In this document: positions 1-5,313 of the stretch, piece after piece
Position numbering within the stretch: the first letter of the stretch is position 1
How the letters are laid out: each line of letters starts with the position of its first letter
DNA from: Nitrospirota bacterium
GTDB lineage: Bacteria; Nitrospirota; JACRHJ01
Assembly: GCA_021815285.1 (NCBI GenBank)
Contig: JAKAHE010000090.1
Location: 1-8,131, forward strand
Direction of reading: 5' to 3'
DNA length: 8,131 bases
The notes under the pieces: model-generated
What the model was told of the DNA's origin: nothing
Database searches by the model: none
The model's input: only the letters and a program-made list of their open reading frames with translations
Translations under genes and position numbers: made by a program

Positions 1-211
1 TGTATGCGGAGAGGTCGGCAGCCGGGGCGGCCTTCGGCTCATCCACCATCTCTATTGCGAACGACGGGCAGATGTCAACGCAAGCGCCGCAGAGCGTGCA
101 TTTATCGCCGATGACGGCCTTCTCATCCTTCATCTCGATTGCGCCGAACGGGCATTCGTTAACGCATGCCTCGCATCCGACGCATATGTCGACTTTTACG
201 ATTATTGGCAT
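1..211 (-). CDS. etfA: Electron transfer flavoprotein subunit alpha with N-terminal 2[4Fe-4S] ferredoxin domain (5' part only)
   Basis: Only the first 70 codons are in the window; the frame is still open at position 1. The visible part is a bacterial-type ferredoxin with two cluster-binding motifs: C10-x2-C13-x2-C16-x3-C20-P and C38-x2-C41-x2-C44-x3-C48-P. An Ala/Pro-rich linker begins near residue 59. Calling it EtfA is inference: the gene follows etfB with a 1-nt gap (TAA-T-ATG), and EtfA proteins with exactly such an N-terminal domain are known, for example CarE of the caffeyl-CoA reductase complex and many Etfs of anaerobes. The flavin-binding part would lie beyond the window. The added clusters would carry electrons to or from the Etf flavins. 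The nearest SD-like sequence is about 16 nt upstream, so translation probably depends on re-initiation after etfB. The alternative is a free-standing ferredoxin, which the linker and lack of a stop argue against. Confidence 0.85.
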   Translation of the reverse strand, partial: MPIIVKVDICVGCEACVNECPFGAIEMKDEKAVIGDKCTLCGACVDICPSFAIEMVDEPKAAPAADLSAY

Positions 212-212
212 A

Positions 213-998
213 TTATAAGATTTTCATCTCCCTGAGCTTTTCCACCAGCCGCGCAGCCTGCTCATTCGGCGTCCCTTCTATTCTTTCCCTGTTCCCTTTG
301 GGCGGCGGGGAGAATACTTTCATTACCTTAGTCGGCGAACCGGCAAGGCCGATTTTATCCGCTTCGGCGCCTATGGCCTCGGCGCTCAACGGCTTTATAT
401 CCAGCGACTTCGCCTTCATCTTGCCTTTCAAGGACGGCATCCGCGGCGTGTTTATTTCCTTAACCACGGTTATCACTGCCGGGAGGCTTACCTCGACGAC
501 CTCATACCCGTCCTCGATAAGCCTCTCCACTTTCATCTTCCCGTTATAGACATCCACGATTTTGCGGACATAGGCGACAAACGGCAGGCCGAGGTTTTCG
601 GCCACGCCAGGCCCGACCTGCGCGGTATCGCCGTCTATTGCCTGCTTACCGCAGATGACGAGGTCGAGCGAATCGAGCTTCTTTAAACCAAGGCCCAGCG
701 TATAAGATGTAGCCCAGGTATCCGCCCCTGCGAACGCTCGGTCGGAGATAAGCATGACATCGTCCGCGCCCATCGCCACCGTGTGCTTAAGGACATCTCC
801 TGCCTGCGGCGGCCCCATCGTAACGGCCGTAACCTTTCCGCCGTGCTTTTCCCTCAGGCGTATGGCCTCTTCCACGGCATAGGCGTCGAAGGGGTTCAGA
901 ATGGCCGGAACCCCCTCGCGCACCATCGTGCCCGTGGCCTTGTCTATTTTCACCTCGGAGGCGTCCGGCACCTGTTTTACGCAGACCGCGATATTCAT
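213..998 (-). CDS. etfB: Electron transfer flavoprotein subunit beta
   Basis: 261 aa, full length for EtfB. It forms the cytoplasmic Etf heterodimer with EtfA and passes electrons between the neighbouring acyl-CoA dehydrogenase and a carrier. Recognisable blocks are the N-terminal VCVKQVPD (residues 5-12), NPFDAYAVEEA (35-45), VTMGPP (59-64), SDRAFAGADT (85-94), the nucleotide-binding CGKQAIDGDTAQVGP (116-130) and LAGSPTKV (218-225). The GDTAQVGP and DRAFAGADT versions resemble the EtfB of Acidaminococcus fermentans and clostridial complexes, which bifurcate electrons and hold a second FAD. The mitochondrial type, which binds AMP, has a different sequence here. That comparison is from memory, so bifurcation is inference. 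The ATG overlaps the TGA of the acyl-CoA dehydrogenase gene (ATGA), which implies translational coupling. Confidence 0.96.
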   Translation of the reverse strand: MNIAVCVKQVPDASEVKIDKATGTMVREGVPAILNPFDAYAVEEAIRLREKHGGKVTAVTMGPPQAGDVLKHTVAMGADDVMLISDRAFAGADTWATSYTLGLGLKKLDSLDLVICGKQAIDGDTAQVGPGVAENLGLPFVAYVRKIVDVYNGKMKVERLIEDGYEVVEVSLPAVITVVKEINTPRMPSLKGKMKAKSLDIKPLSAEAIGAEADKIGLAGSPTKVMKVFSPPPKGNRERIEGTPNEQAARLVEKLREMKIL

Positions 999-2155
999 TT
1001 CTTTTTCCCGGCGGCTTCCTTAATCAGCGCGGCCCCTATTACATTTCTCTGTATCTGGTTCGTGCCTTCGTATATCTGGAGTATCTTGGCGTCGCGCATC
1101 ATCTTCTCGACGGGATATTCGCGCATGTAGCCGTAGCCGCCCATTACCTGCACGGCGTCCACGGTCACCTTCATCGCAACGTCGGAGGCGAAAAGCTTTG
1201 CCATTGCCGATGCCTTGGACACATCCTTCGGGTCGGAGTCGATAAACTTCGCCACGGCATATACAAGCGCCCTCGCGGCCTCGGTCTGCGTGCTCATGTC
1301 CGCCAGCATGTGCTGGATGGCCTGAAAAGATATTATCGGCTGGTCGAACTGCCGTCTCTCTCGCGCGTATTCCACGCACTCGTCTATCGCGCCCTGGGCC
1401 AGGCCCACCGCCTGCGAGCCGATGCCGGGGCGGGATTTATCAAGCGTCTTCATGGCGACCAGAAAACCCATGCCCTCCCTGCTGAGCAGATTTTCCTTGG
1501 GAACTCTGCAATTTTCGAAGACGAGTTCCCTCGTCGCCGATGAACGGATTCCCATCTTCTTTTCTTTCTTGCCGAAAGAGAAGCCAGGCGTGCCCTTTTC
1601 CACGATGAACGCCGAAGCCCCGCGGCTGCCTTTTGCCGGGTTAGTCATGGCGATAACGGTATAAATCTCGGCCTCGCCGCCGTTGGTTATCCACTGCTTC
1701 GTGCCGTTAATGACATATTCGTTTCCATCGAGGACTGCCGTAGTGCGGGTCCCTCCCGCGTCGGAGCCTGCACCGGCTTCGGTAAGTCCGAACGCCGCGA
1801 GCCTCTGGCCGGACGCTATCTGCGGAAGATATTTTTTCTTCTGCTCATCGCTGCCGAATAGCAGTATAGGATATGCTCCCAGGCCGCTGGCCGCAAAGCT
1901 GACAGAGACGCCGATACAGACGCGGGAAAGCTCCTCGACGGCAAGGCAGTTCTCGAATGCTCCGCCGCCGAAACCTCCATATTCCTCAGGGATATAAAGC
2001 CCGAAGAGGTCCGCCTGCGCGAGGATTTTCATTATCTCCCAGGGGAACTCTTCTTTTTCGTCCAGCTCCGCCCTCACGGGTTTTACTTTTTCCTGCGCAA
2101 TCTGCCGGGCGAGATTTTGTATCTCCGCTTGGGTATCAGTAAGAAAATAATCCAT
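995..2155 (-). CDS. Acyl-CoA dehydrogenase (short-chain/butyryl-CoA dehydrogenase-like)
   Basis: 386 aa, full length for the soluble FAD-dependent family, with no signal peptide or extra domain. It interconverts acyl-CoA and 2-enoyl-CoA and exchanges electrons with Etf. Landmarks in order are a helical N-domain with IPEEYGG (residues 55-61), the FAD/substrate segment AFGLTEAGAGSDA (121-133), QWITNGG (154-160), RERRQFDQPI (266-274), VMGGYGYMREYPVEKMMRDAK (near 337-357) and the catalytic loop IYEGTNQIQR. Glu363 in that loop is the expected catalytic base, at the position used by butyryl- and short-chain enzymes rather than that of isovaleryl-CoA dehydrogenase. The start is supported by GAGGTG five bases upstream (2161-2166). 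The gene is followed by etfB and etfA in carCDE order. Chain-length specificity and direction (oxidation or enoyl reduction) cannot be read from the sequence. Confidence 0.95.
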   Translation of the reverse strand: MDYFLTDTQAEIQNLARQIAQEKVKPVRAELDEKEEFPWEIMKILAQADLFGLYIPEEYGGFGGGAFENCLAVEELSRVCIGVSVSFAASGLGAYPILLFGSDEQKKKYLPQIASGQRLAAFGLTEAGAGSDAGGTRTTAVLDGNEYVINGTKQWITNGGEAEIYTVIAMTNPAKGSRGASAFIVEKGTPGFSFGKKEKKMGIRSSATRELVFENCRVPKENLLSREGMGFLVAMKTLDKSRPGIGSQAVGLAQGAIDECVEYARERRQFDQPIISFQAIQHMLADMSTQTEAARALVYAVAKFIDSDPKDVSKASAMAKLFASDVAMKVTVDAVQVMGGYGYMREYPVEKMMRDAKILQIYEGTNQIQRNVIGAALIKEAAGKKK

Positions 2156-2179
2156 TATAGCACCTCGATTTTATGAAAT

Positions 2180-2232
2180 TGCAGGGACGTGATTAATCGC
2201 GCCGTCGGGCGCAATAGAATTGCGCCCCTACA
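2180..2232. repeat. 53-bp imperfect inverted-repeat element between fabH and the acyl-CoA dehydrogenase gene
   Basis: The ends TGCAGGGACG (2180-2189) and CGCCCCTACA (2223-2232) are inverted repeats matching at 8 of 10 positions; both mismatches would be G-U pairs in RNA. Inside lies a perfect 9-bp hairpin with a 3-base loop, GGGCGCAAT/ATTGCGCCC (2207-2215 and 2219-2227). A second small palindrome is centred on GATTAATC (2191-2198). The hairpin and the outer stem share bases, so they are alternative folds. The layout resembles short dispersed palindromic elements starting TGTAGGGGC that I recall from several bacterial phyla. No U-run follows on the transcribed strand, so it is not a classical terminator. 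Copy number cannot be judged from this window. Confidence 0.7.
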
Positions 2233-2240
2233 AAATACAA

Positions 2241-3221
2241 CTACCATTTTATCAGCGCCGACGCCCACGAAAGCCCGCCGCCGAAGGCCTCGAGGACCAC
2301 GTTTTTCCCGGGGGCGATACGGCCATCCCGGACGGCCTCGTCAATGGCAATCGGTATCGATGCGGCGGAGGTGTTGCCGTAACGGTCTATCGTTACCACA
2401 ACCTTGTCCATCGGTATGCCGAGACGTTTTGCCGTGGCCTGGATTATCCGGAGGTTCGCCTGGTGCGGCACTACCATATCGATGTCGGCGGCCTTGAGTC
2501 CGTTGGCGTCGAGCGCCTCGTTTACAACCTCTTCAAGGGCGCGGACGGCGATTTTGAAGGTCTCGTTCCCGCGCATCTTTATGAAGTGCATCCTGGACTC
2601 TATGCTGTACGCAGTGGCCGGATTGCGGGAGCCGCCGCCCGGAATGTACAGCAGGTCTCCCTGCTTTCCGTTGGTGTGCAGGTGCGCAGATTTTATACCG
2701 CAGCCGTTTTCAGACGGGCCTATCACGACAGCCCCGGCGCCGTCTCCGAATAGGACGCAGGTGTTCCTGTCCGTCCAGTCCGTTATCTTGGAAAGCGTCT
2801 CGGCGCCGACGACAATGGCGTTTCTGTATAATCCGCTCTTTATGAAATTATCGGCGGCGGCGAGCGCGAATATAAACCCGGAACATGCGGCGGAAATATC
2901 GAATGCGATTGCCTTCCTGGCGCCAAGCTTCGCCTGAAGAATGCAGGCTGTGGCCGGGAACATCATGTCCGGCGTTACCGTTGCGACGATTATCAGGTCT
3001 ATCTGGGACGCCTTCAGGCCCGCCGCCTTGAGCGCTTTTTTGGCCGCCTCGAAGGCCAGGTCCGATGAGGCTATGTCCTTGCCGGCGATTCTCCTCTCGC
3101 GGATACCGGTCCTCTCGACGATCCAGTCGTCGGAGGTTTCCACCATTTTCTCAAGATCATGATTGGTAAGCACGGTATCCGGCGCATAAGACCCGGTGCC
3201 GAGGATTCTTGACATTATCAT
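2241..3221 (-). CDS. fabH: 3-oxoacyl-[acyl-carrier-protein] synthase III (beta-ketoacyl-ACP synthase III)
   Basis: 326 aa, normal for FabH. It condenses an acyl-CoA primer, usually acetyl-CoA, with malonyl-ACP to start fatty-acid synthesis in the cytoplasm. The thiolase-fold catalytic triad is complete: Cys113 in DISAACSGF, His253 in VPHQANLRII and Asn283 in YGNTSAAS. Other family marks are SDDWIVERTGIRERR (from residue 30), FGDGAGAVV (158-166) and the C-terminal FGGGLSWAS (313-321). The first ATG overlaps the plsX stop (ATGA) and has GAGGG nine bases upstream, so I prefer it. A second in-frame ATG two codons later would give 324 aa. The gene follows plsX as in many bacteria, but the usual fabD, fabG and acpP do not follow; an acyl-CoA dehydrogenase/Etf module does. 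Primer preference is unknown. Confidence 0.97.
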   Translation of the reverse strand: MIMSRILGTGSYAPDTVLTNHDLEKMVETSDDWIVERTGIRERRIAGKDIASSDLAFEAAKKALKAAGLKASQIDLIIVATVTPDMMFPATACILQAKLGARKAIAFDISAACSGFIFALAAADNFIKSGLYRNAIVVGAETLSKITDWTDRNTCVLFGDGAGAVVIGPSENGCGIKSAHLHTNGKQGDLLYIPGGGSRNPATAYSIESRMHFIKMRGNETFKIAVRALEEVVNEALDANGLKAADIDMVVPHQANLRIIQATAKRLGIPMDKVVVTIDRYGNTSAASIPIAIDEAVRDGRIAPGKNVVLEAFGGGLSWASALIKW

Positions 3222-4285
3222 TTTACCGCGCCCTCTTTTTCGCAGTCGCCGGCTGAGTCCGGCTGGCCGGCGCGCGGTGCGGCGGGGAGACCTGCGACCA
3301 TGGACTCTATGTCTTCCTGTATATGCCGGTTTACCTGCTTCGCATGAAAGTCCCTTGCGGCCTTGACGGCGTTCTTGATGGCCTTCGGAGACGAGTGGCC
3401 GTGGCTTATTATGCAGATTCCGTTTATCCCCAAAAGCGGCGCGCCTCCATATTCCGAATAATCGATTTTTTTCTTGAAATTCCTGAAAGCCCCGCGCAGG
3501 AGCAGATAACCAACCTGTCCGCCGGGAGCGCCCTCTATCTCATGCCTGAGAAGCGAGTTCATGGCCTCGGCCAGCCCCTCGCTTATCTTCAAGGCGACAT
3601 TCCCGATGAAACCGTCGCAGACGATTATATCCGCTCTGCCGTTGAAGATGTCGCGGCCTTCAACGTTGCCTATGAAGTTCAGCCTGCTCTGTTTAAGCAG
3701 TTTGAACGTCTCTTTCGTAAGCTCGTTGCCCTTGGTGTCCTCTTCGCCTATGGAAAGAAGCCCTACCTTAGGCTTCTGGATTTCCAGCACCTTGCGGGAG
3801 AAAGCATCCCCCATCACGGCAAACTGGAGCAGGTGAACAGGCTTGCAGTCCACGTTGGCTCCGACATCCAGTACAAGCGAGAAACCATTCACGTTCGGAA
3901 GCCTCGCGGCTATTGCCGGACGCTCCACGCCTTTCATCGGGCCGAGAACGAAAAGGGCGGAAGCCATCGCTGCGCCGGAATGGCCTGCGCTGACGACCGC
4001 TACCGCCTCGCCCGCCTTCACAATTTCGGCGGCAACCCTTATAGACGAGTCCTTCTTCTTGCGGAATATCACGCTTGCGTGTTCCCGCATCTCCACAACC
4101 TGGGATGTATGAAGAACCCGTATGTCAAGCCCCGACGTATCGTACAGCGTAAGCTCGCGGTTCACCTTCGCCTGGTCGCCGACCAGTATTATTCCAACCC
4201 CGAGCTCGCGCGCCGCTTCTACCGCGCCTTCTACGGCTGCCCCGGGGGCAAAATCACCCCCCATGGCATCTACAGCTATTCTCAT
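3218..4285 (-). CDS. plsX: Phosphate acyltransferase PlsX (acyl-ACP:phosphate acyltransferase)
   Basis: 355 aa from the ATG at 4285. PlsX turns acyl-ACP and inorganic phosphate into acyl-phosphate, the donor for PlsY in phosphatidic acid synthesis; it is a peripheral membrane enzyme. Family motifs are DAMGGDFAP at the extreme N-terminus (residues 6-14), VSAGHSGA (98-105), DVGAN (140-144), GNVEGRDIF (206-214), CDGFIGNV (223-230), YGGAPLLGING (279-289) and SHGHS (294-298). A longer reading to 4384 adds 33 residues that overlap rpmF and match nothing in the family, so I reject it. The start lies 11 nt after the rpmF stop and has only a weak SD, which suggests coupling to rpmF. The last 25 or so residues (Ala/Pro-rich, then charged) extend past the usual end of the family. 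The stop overlaps the fabH start. Confidence 0.97.
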   Translation of the reverse strand: MRIAVDAMGGDFAPGAAVEGAVEAARELGVGIILVGDQAKVNRELTLYDTSGLDIRVLHTSQVVEMREHASVIFRKKKDSSIRVAAEIVKAGEAVAVVSAGHSGAAMASALFVLGPMKGVERPAIAARLPNVNGFSLVLDVGANVDCKPVHLLQFAVMGDAFSRKVLEIQKPKVGLLSIGEEDTKGNELTKETFKLLKQSRLNFIGNVEGRDIFNGRADIIVCDGFIGNVALKISEGLAEAMNSLLRHEIEGAPGGQVGYLLLRGAFRNFKKKIDYSEYGGAPLLGINGICIISHGHSSPKAIKNAVKAARDFHAKQVNRHIQEDIESMVAGLPAAPRAGQPDSAGDCEKEGAVK

Positions 4286-4296
4286 CGTATCCGGCG

Positions 4297-4479
4297 TCAG
4301 ATTTCTTCTATCGAGACGACCTCGCGGCCCCTGTAGGTTCCGCAACTCATGCAAACGCGGTGGGGCAGCTTCGGTTCGTGACACTGCGGACAGAGCGAGA
4401 CGTTCAGTGGAGACAGCTTTTTGTGAGTCCTCCTCTTGGCCGTCCTGGCCTTGGAGGTTTTATTAGTCGGGTTTGCCAT
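4297..4479 (-). CDS. rpmF: 50S ribosomal protein L32 (zinc-binding form)
   Basis: 60 aa, the normal size for bL32, a structural protein of the large ribosomal subunit. It has the typical basic N-terminus (MANPTNKTSKARTAKRRTHKK) and a zinc ribbon with all four cysteines: C30-x2-C33 and C43-x2-C46. This is therefore the zinc-binding version, not the cysteine-free paralogue some bacteria use under zinc starvation. A strong SD, AAGGAG (4485-4490), sits five bases before the ATG. It lies between yceD and plsX, the classic yceD-rpmF-plsX-fabH order. The 122-bp gap upstream holds several inverted repeats, described separately. Confidence 0.97.
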   Translation of the reverse strand: MANPTNKTSKARTAKRRTHKKLSPLNVSLCPQCHEPKLPHRVCMSCGTYRGREVVSIEEI

Positions 4480-4506
4480 TTATGCTCCTTTTCAGTTTCA
4501 TTACAG

Positions 4507-4541
4507 TGGCGCTATCAACTGCGCCAGAGGGCTTGCGCCCC
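4507..4541 (-). promoter_or_regulatory. Two adjacent hairpins in the rpmF leader
   Basis: Read in the transcribed direction, GGGGC-GCAA-GCCCU (4541-4528) forms a 5-bp stem closed by a GNRA-type tetraloop. One base later, UGGCGC (4526-4521) pairs perfectly with GCGCCA (4512-4507) around an 8-base loop. The pair ends 17 nt before the SD of rpmF. There is no U-run, so it is not a classical terminator. It could be a regulatory leader, an RNA-processing or stability element, or the remains of a dispersed repeat. The sequence shows the stems directly; any function is inference. Confidence 0.45.
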
Positions 4542-4563
4542 TTGCTTATTTAAAACGCCTCAG

Positions 4564-4582
4564 ACCGGCGCGATCAACCGGT
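4564..4582 (-). repeat. Small inverted repeat and degenerate second copy of the rpmF-leader motif
   Basis: ACCGG (4564-4568) and CCGGT (4578-4582) form a 5-bp inverted repeat with a 9-base loop. It contains GGCGCGATCAAC (4567-4578), which differs by one base from GGCGCTATCAAC at 4508-4519 in the second hairpin of the rpmF leader. The two 12-mers lie in the same direction 59 bp apart. The yceD-rpmF gap may therefore have been partly built by duplication, or it may hold two copies of a binding or structural motif. The match is short, so chance is not excluded. Confidence 0.35.
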
Positions 4583-4601
4583 TCCCACATCTTCCGACCT
4601 C

Positions 4602-5120
4602 CTATTTCCCCAGGAGGTCTTTCAGACCCGAAAGGCCCGGATGCCCGGAAGGGGGGGCGCAAGAGCACTGCGCGATGTTTAGATCCTGGCCGCAATACTG
4701 GCAGAGCCCTCGGCAGTCATCCGAGCAGAGCGGCTTCATCGGGACCTGAAGGAGTATCTGCTCGCGGATAAATTCCTTAAGGTCTATGATGCCGTTTTTA
4801 TAAAATTCTACATCGAGGTCGTCTGCGTGAAGCTCCTTCTCTTCCTCGCGCGGCAGAGACTCAAGAGGAACCATATCCAGCTTGAGCCCGGCCTCGACAT
4901 GCGCTTCAAACGGTTTTCCGCATCGGGAACATACAAGCCCTATTTCGGTCTCCATGCTTCCGGAAAGATATACCGTAGTGCCGATTTTCTTAAGCGAAAA
5001 AAAAGCCAAGACCTTCGAGGCCGCCTTTACATCTTCGCCAAGCCCTTCAAATGCGGCAGCTTCCTCGGAAAGTTCGACATTAAGACCCTCAACGGGGATG
5101 TCAATGACCTTTATCTCCAT
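4602..5120 (-). CDS. yceD: YceD/DUF177 family protein, zinc-ribbon-like, linked to 23S rRNA metabolism
   Basis: 172 aa, usual for DUF177. Family members are conserved next to rpmF and have been tied to 23S rRNA processing or accumulation; the molecular activity is not well defined. Visible features are a CSRC pair (Cys64, Cys67), the family-typical acidic stretch DDLDVEFYKNGIIDLKEF (from residue 100), a helix with REQILLQVPMKPLC (119-132), and a cysteine-rich C-terminal block with Cys132, 136, 140, 143, 152 and 154, including LCQYCGQDLN. These pairs probably bind zinc. The protein ends SGLKDLLGK, as many relatives do. It is the first gene after a strong promoter. The start has GAGAGGG a few bases upstream, which could be masked by a hairpin. 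No signal peptide or membrane segment is seen. Confidence 0.93.
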   Translation of the reverse strand: MEIKVIDIPVEGLNVELSEEAAAFEGLGEDVKAASKVLAFFSLKKIGTTVYLSGSMETEIGLVCSRCGKPFEAHVEAGLKLDMVPLESLPREEEKELHADDLDVEFYKNGIIDLKEFIREQILLQVPMKPLCSDDCRGLCQYCGQDLNIAQCSCAPPSGHPGLSGLKDLLGK

Positions 5121-5122
5121 GA

Positions 5123-5140
5123 CCCTCTCCCGGAAAAGGG
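5123..5140 (-). promoter_or_regulatory. Possible SD-masking hairpin before yceD
   Basis: In the transcript, CCCUUUU (5140-5134) can pair with GAGAGGG (5129-5123) around a CCGG loop, using two G-U pairs. The 3' arm is the Shine-Dalgarno sequence of yceD, two bases from the ATG. If formed, the stem would lower translation initiation. It is short and of modest strength, so this is a suggestion only. Confidence 0.35.
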
Positions 5141-5161
5141 CGCAAAATACCGCTTATTCTA

Positions 5162-5200
5162 CAGGGGCGGGGCCTTGAAAAACCTCAAAATCCCCCCCTG
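5162..5200 (-). promoter_or_regulatory. Larger stem-loop in the yceD leader
   Basis: In the transcript, CAGGGG (5200-5195) pairs with CCCCTG (5167-5162). The stem continues with GGG/CCC past a bulged G, then UUUUGA/UCAAGG (two G-U pairs) past an A/C mismatch, and closes on a GGUUUU loop. It starts about 28 nt after the predicted transcription start. A terminator is unlikely, because the next bases (GUAGAAUAAG) lack a U-run. It could stabilise the 5' end or serve in control of the operon. Confidence 0.4.
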
Positions 5201-5233
5201 GGAAGCGGCATAAAAAGCTAAAAAAACAGAAGA

Positions 5234-5262
5234 ATTATACAGACGTAAGTAAAAATTGTCAA
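5234..5262 (-). promoter_or_regulatory. Consensus sigma-70 promoter of the yceD-rpmF-plsX-fabH operon
   Basis: Read on the minus strand, there is a perfect -35 TTGACA (5262-5257) and a perfect -10 TATAAT (5239-5234) separated by exactly 17 bp. The spacer and flanks are AT-rich. The predicted start is near 5227, giving a leader of about 107 nt before yceD at 5120. It lies in the 193-bp gap between pilD and yceD, the longest non-coding stretch here. Six of six matches in both boxes with the ideal spacing is unusually strong and fits a highly expressed ribosomal-protein operon. No clear terminator for pilD is visible in the gap. Confidence 0.9.
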
Positions 5263-5313
5263 GCAATTAATGCCGTGGAAAAAACATTTCCCCGACGAAC
5301 TGTATCTGGAATT

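Noticed and set aside
166..549. A 127-codon plus-strand frame with a hydrophobic N-terminal stretch.
   Set aside because: It is antisense to etfA/etfB; the composition follows from the complementary strand of etfB and is not a credible secreted protein.
2151..2160. A TATAAT-like -10 box overlapping the start codon of the acyl-CoA dehydrogenase gene.
   Set aside because: It overlaps the start codon and would give a transcript beginning inside the gene, after the SD; there is no fitting -35. It is most likely chance.
2180..2232. Intrinsic terminator between fabH and the acyl-CoA dehydrogenase gene.
   Set aside because: The hairpin is strong, but no run of U follows it on the transcribed strand, so termination by this route is not supported.
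2220..2937. Two overlapping plus-strand open frames of 177 codons each opposite fabH.
   Set aside because: They are antisense to a fabH with an intact catalytic triad, match no family, and have no convincing ribosome-binding site.
3323..4336. A 337-codon plus-strand open frame opposite plsX.
   Set aside because: It lies wholly antisense to plsX and rpmF, whose family motifs are unmistakable. The translation has no recognisable domain and looks like a GC-driven shadow frame.
4286..4384. A 33-residue N-terminal extension of plsX to an upstream ATG.
   Set aside because: It would overlap rpmF almost entirely. PlsX proteins begin at the MRIAVDAMGGD motif, which matches the ATG at 4285.
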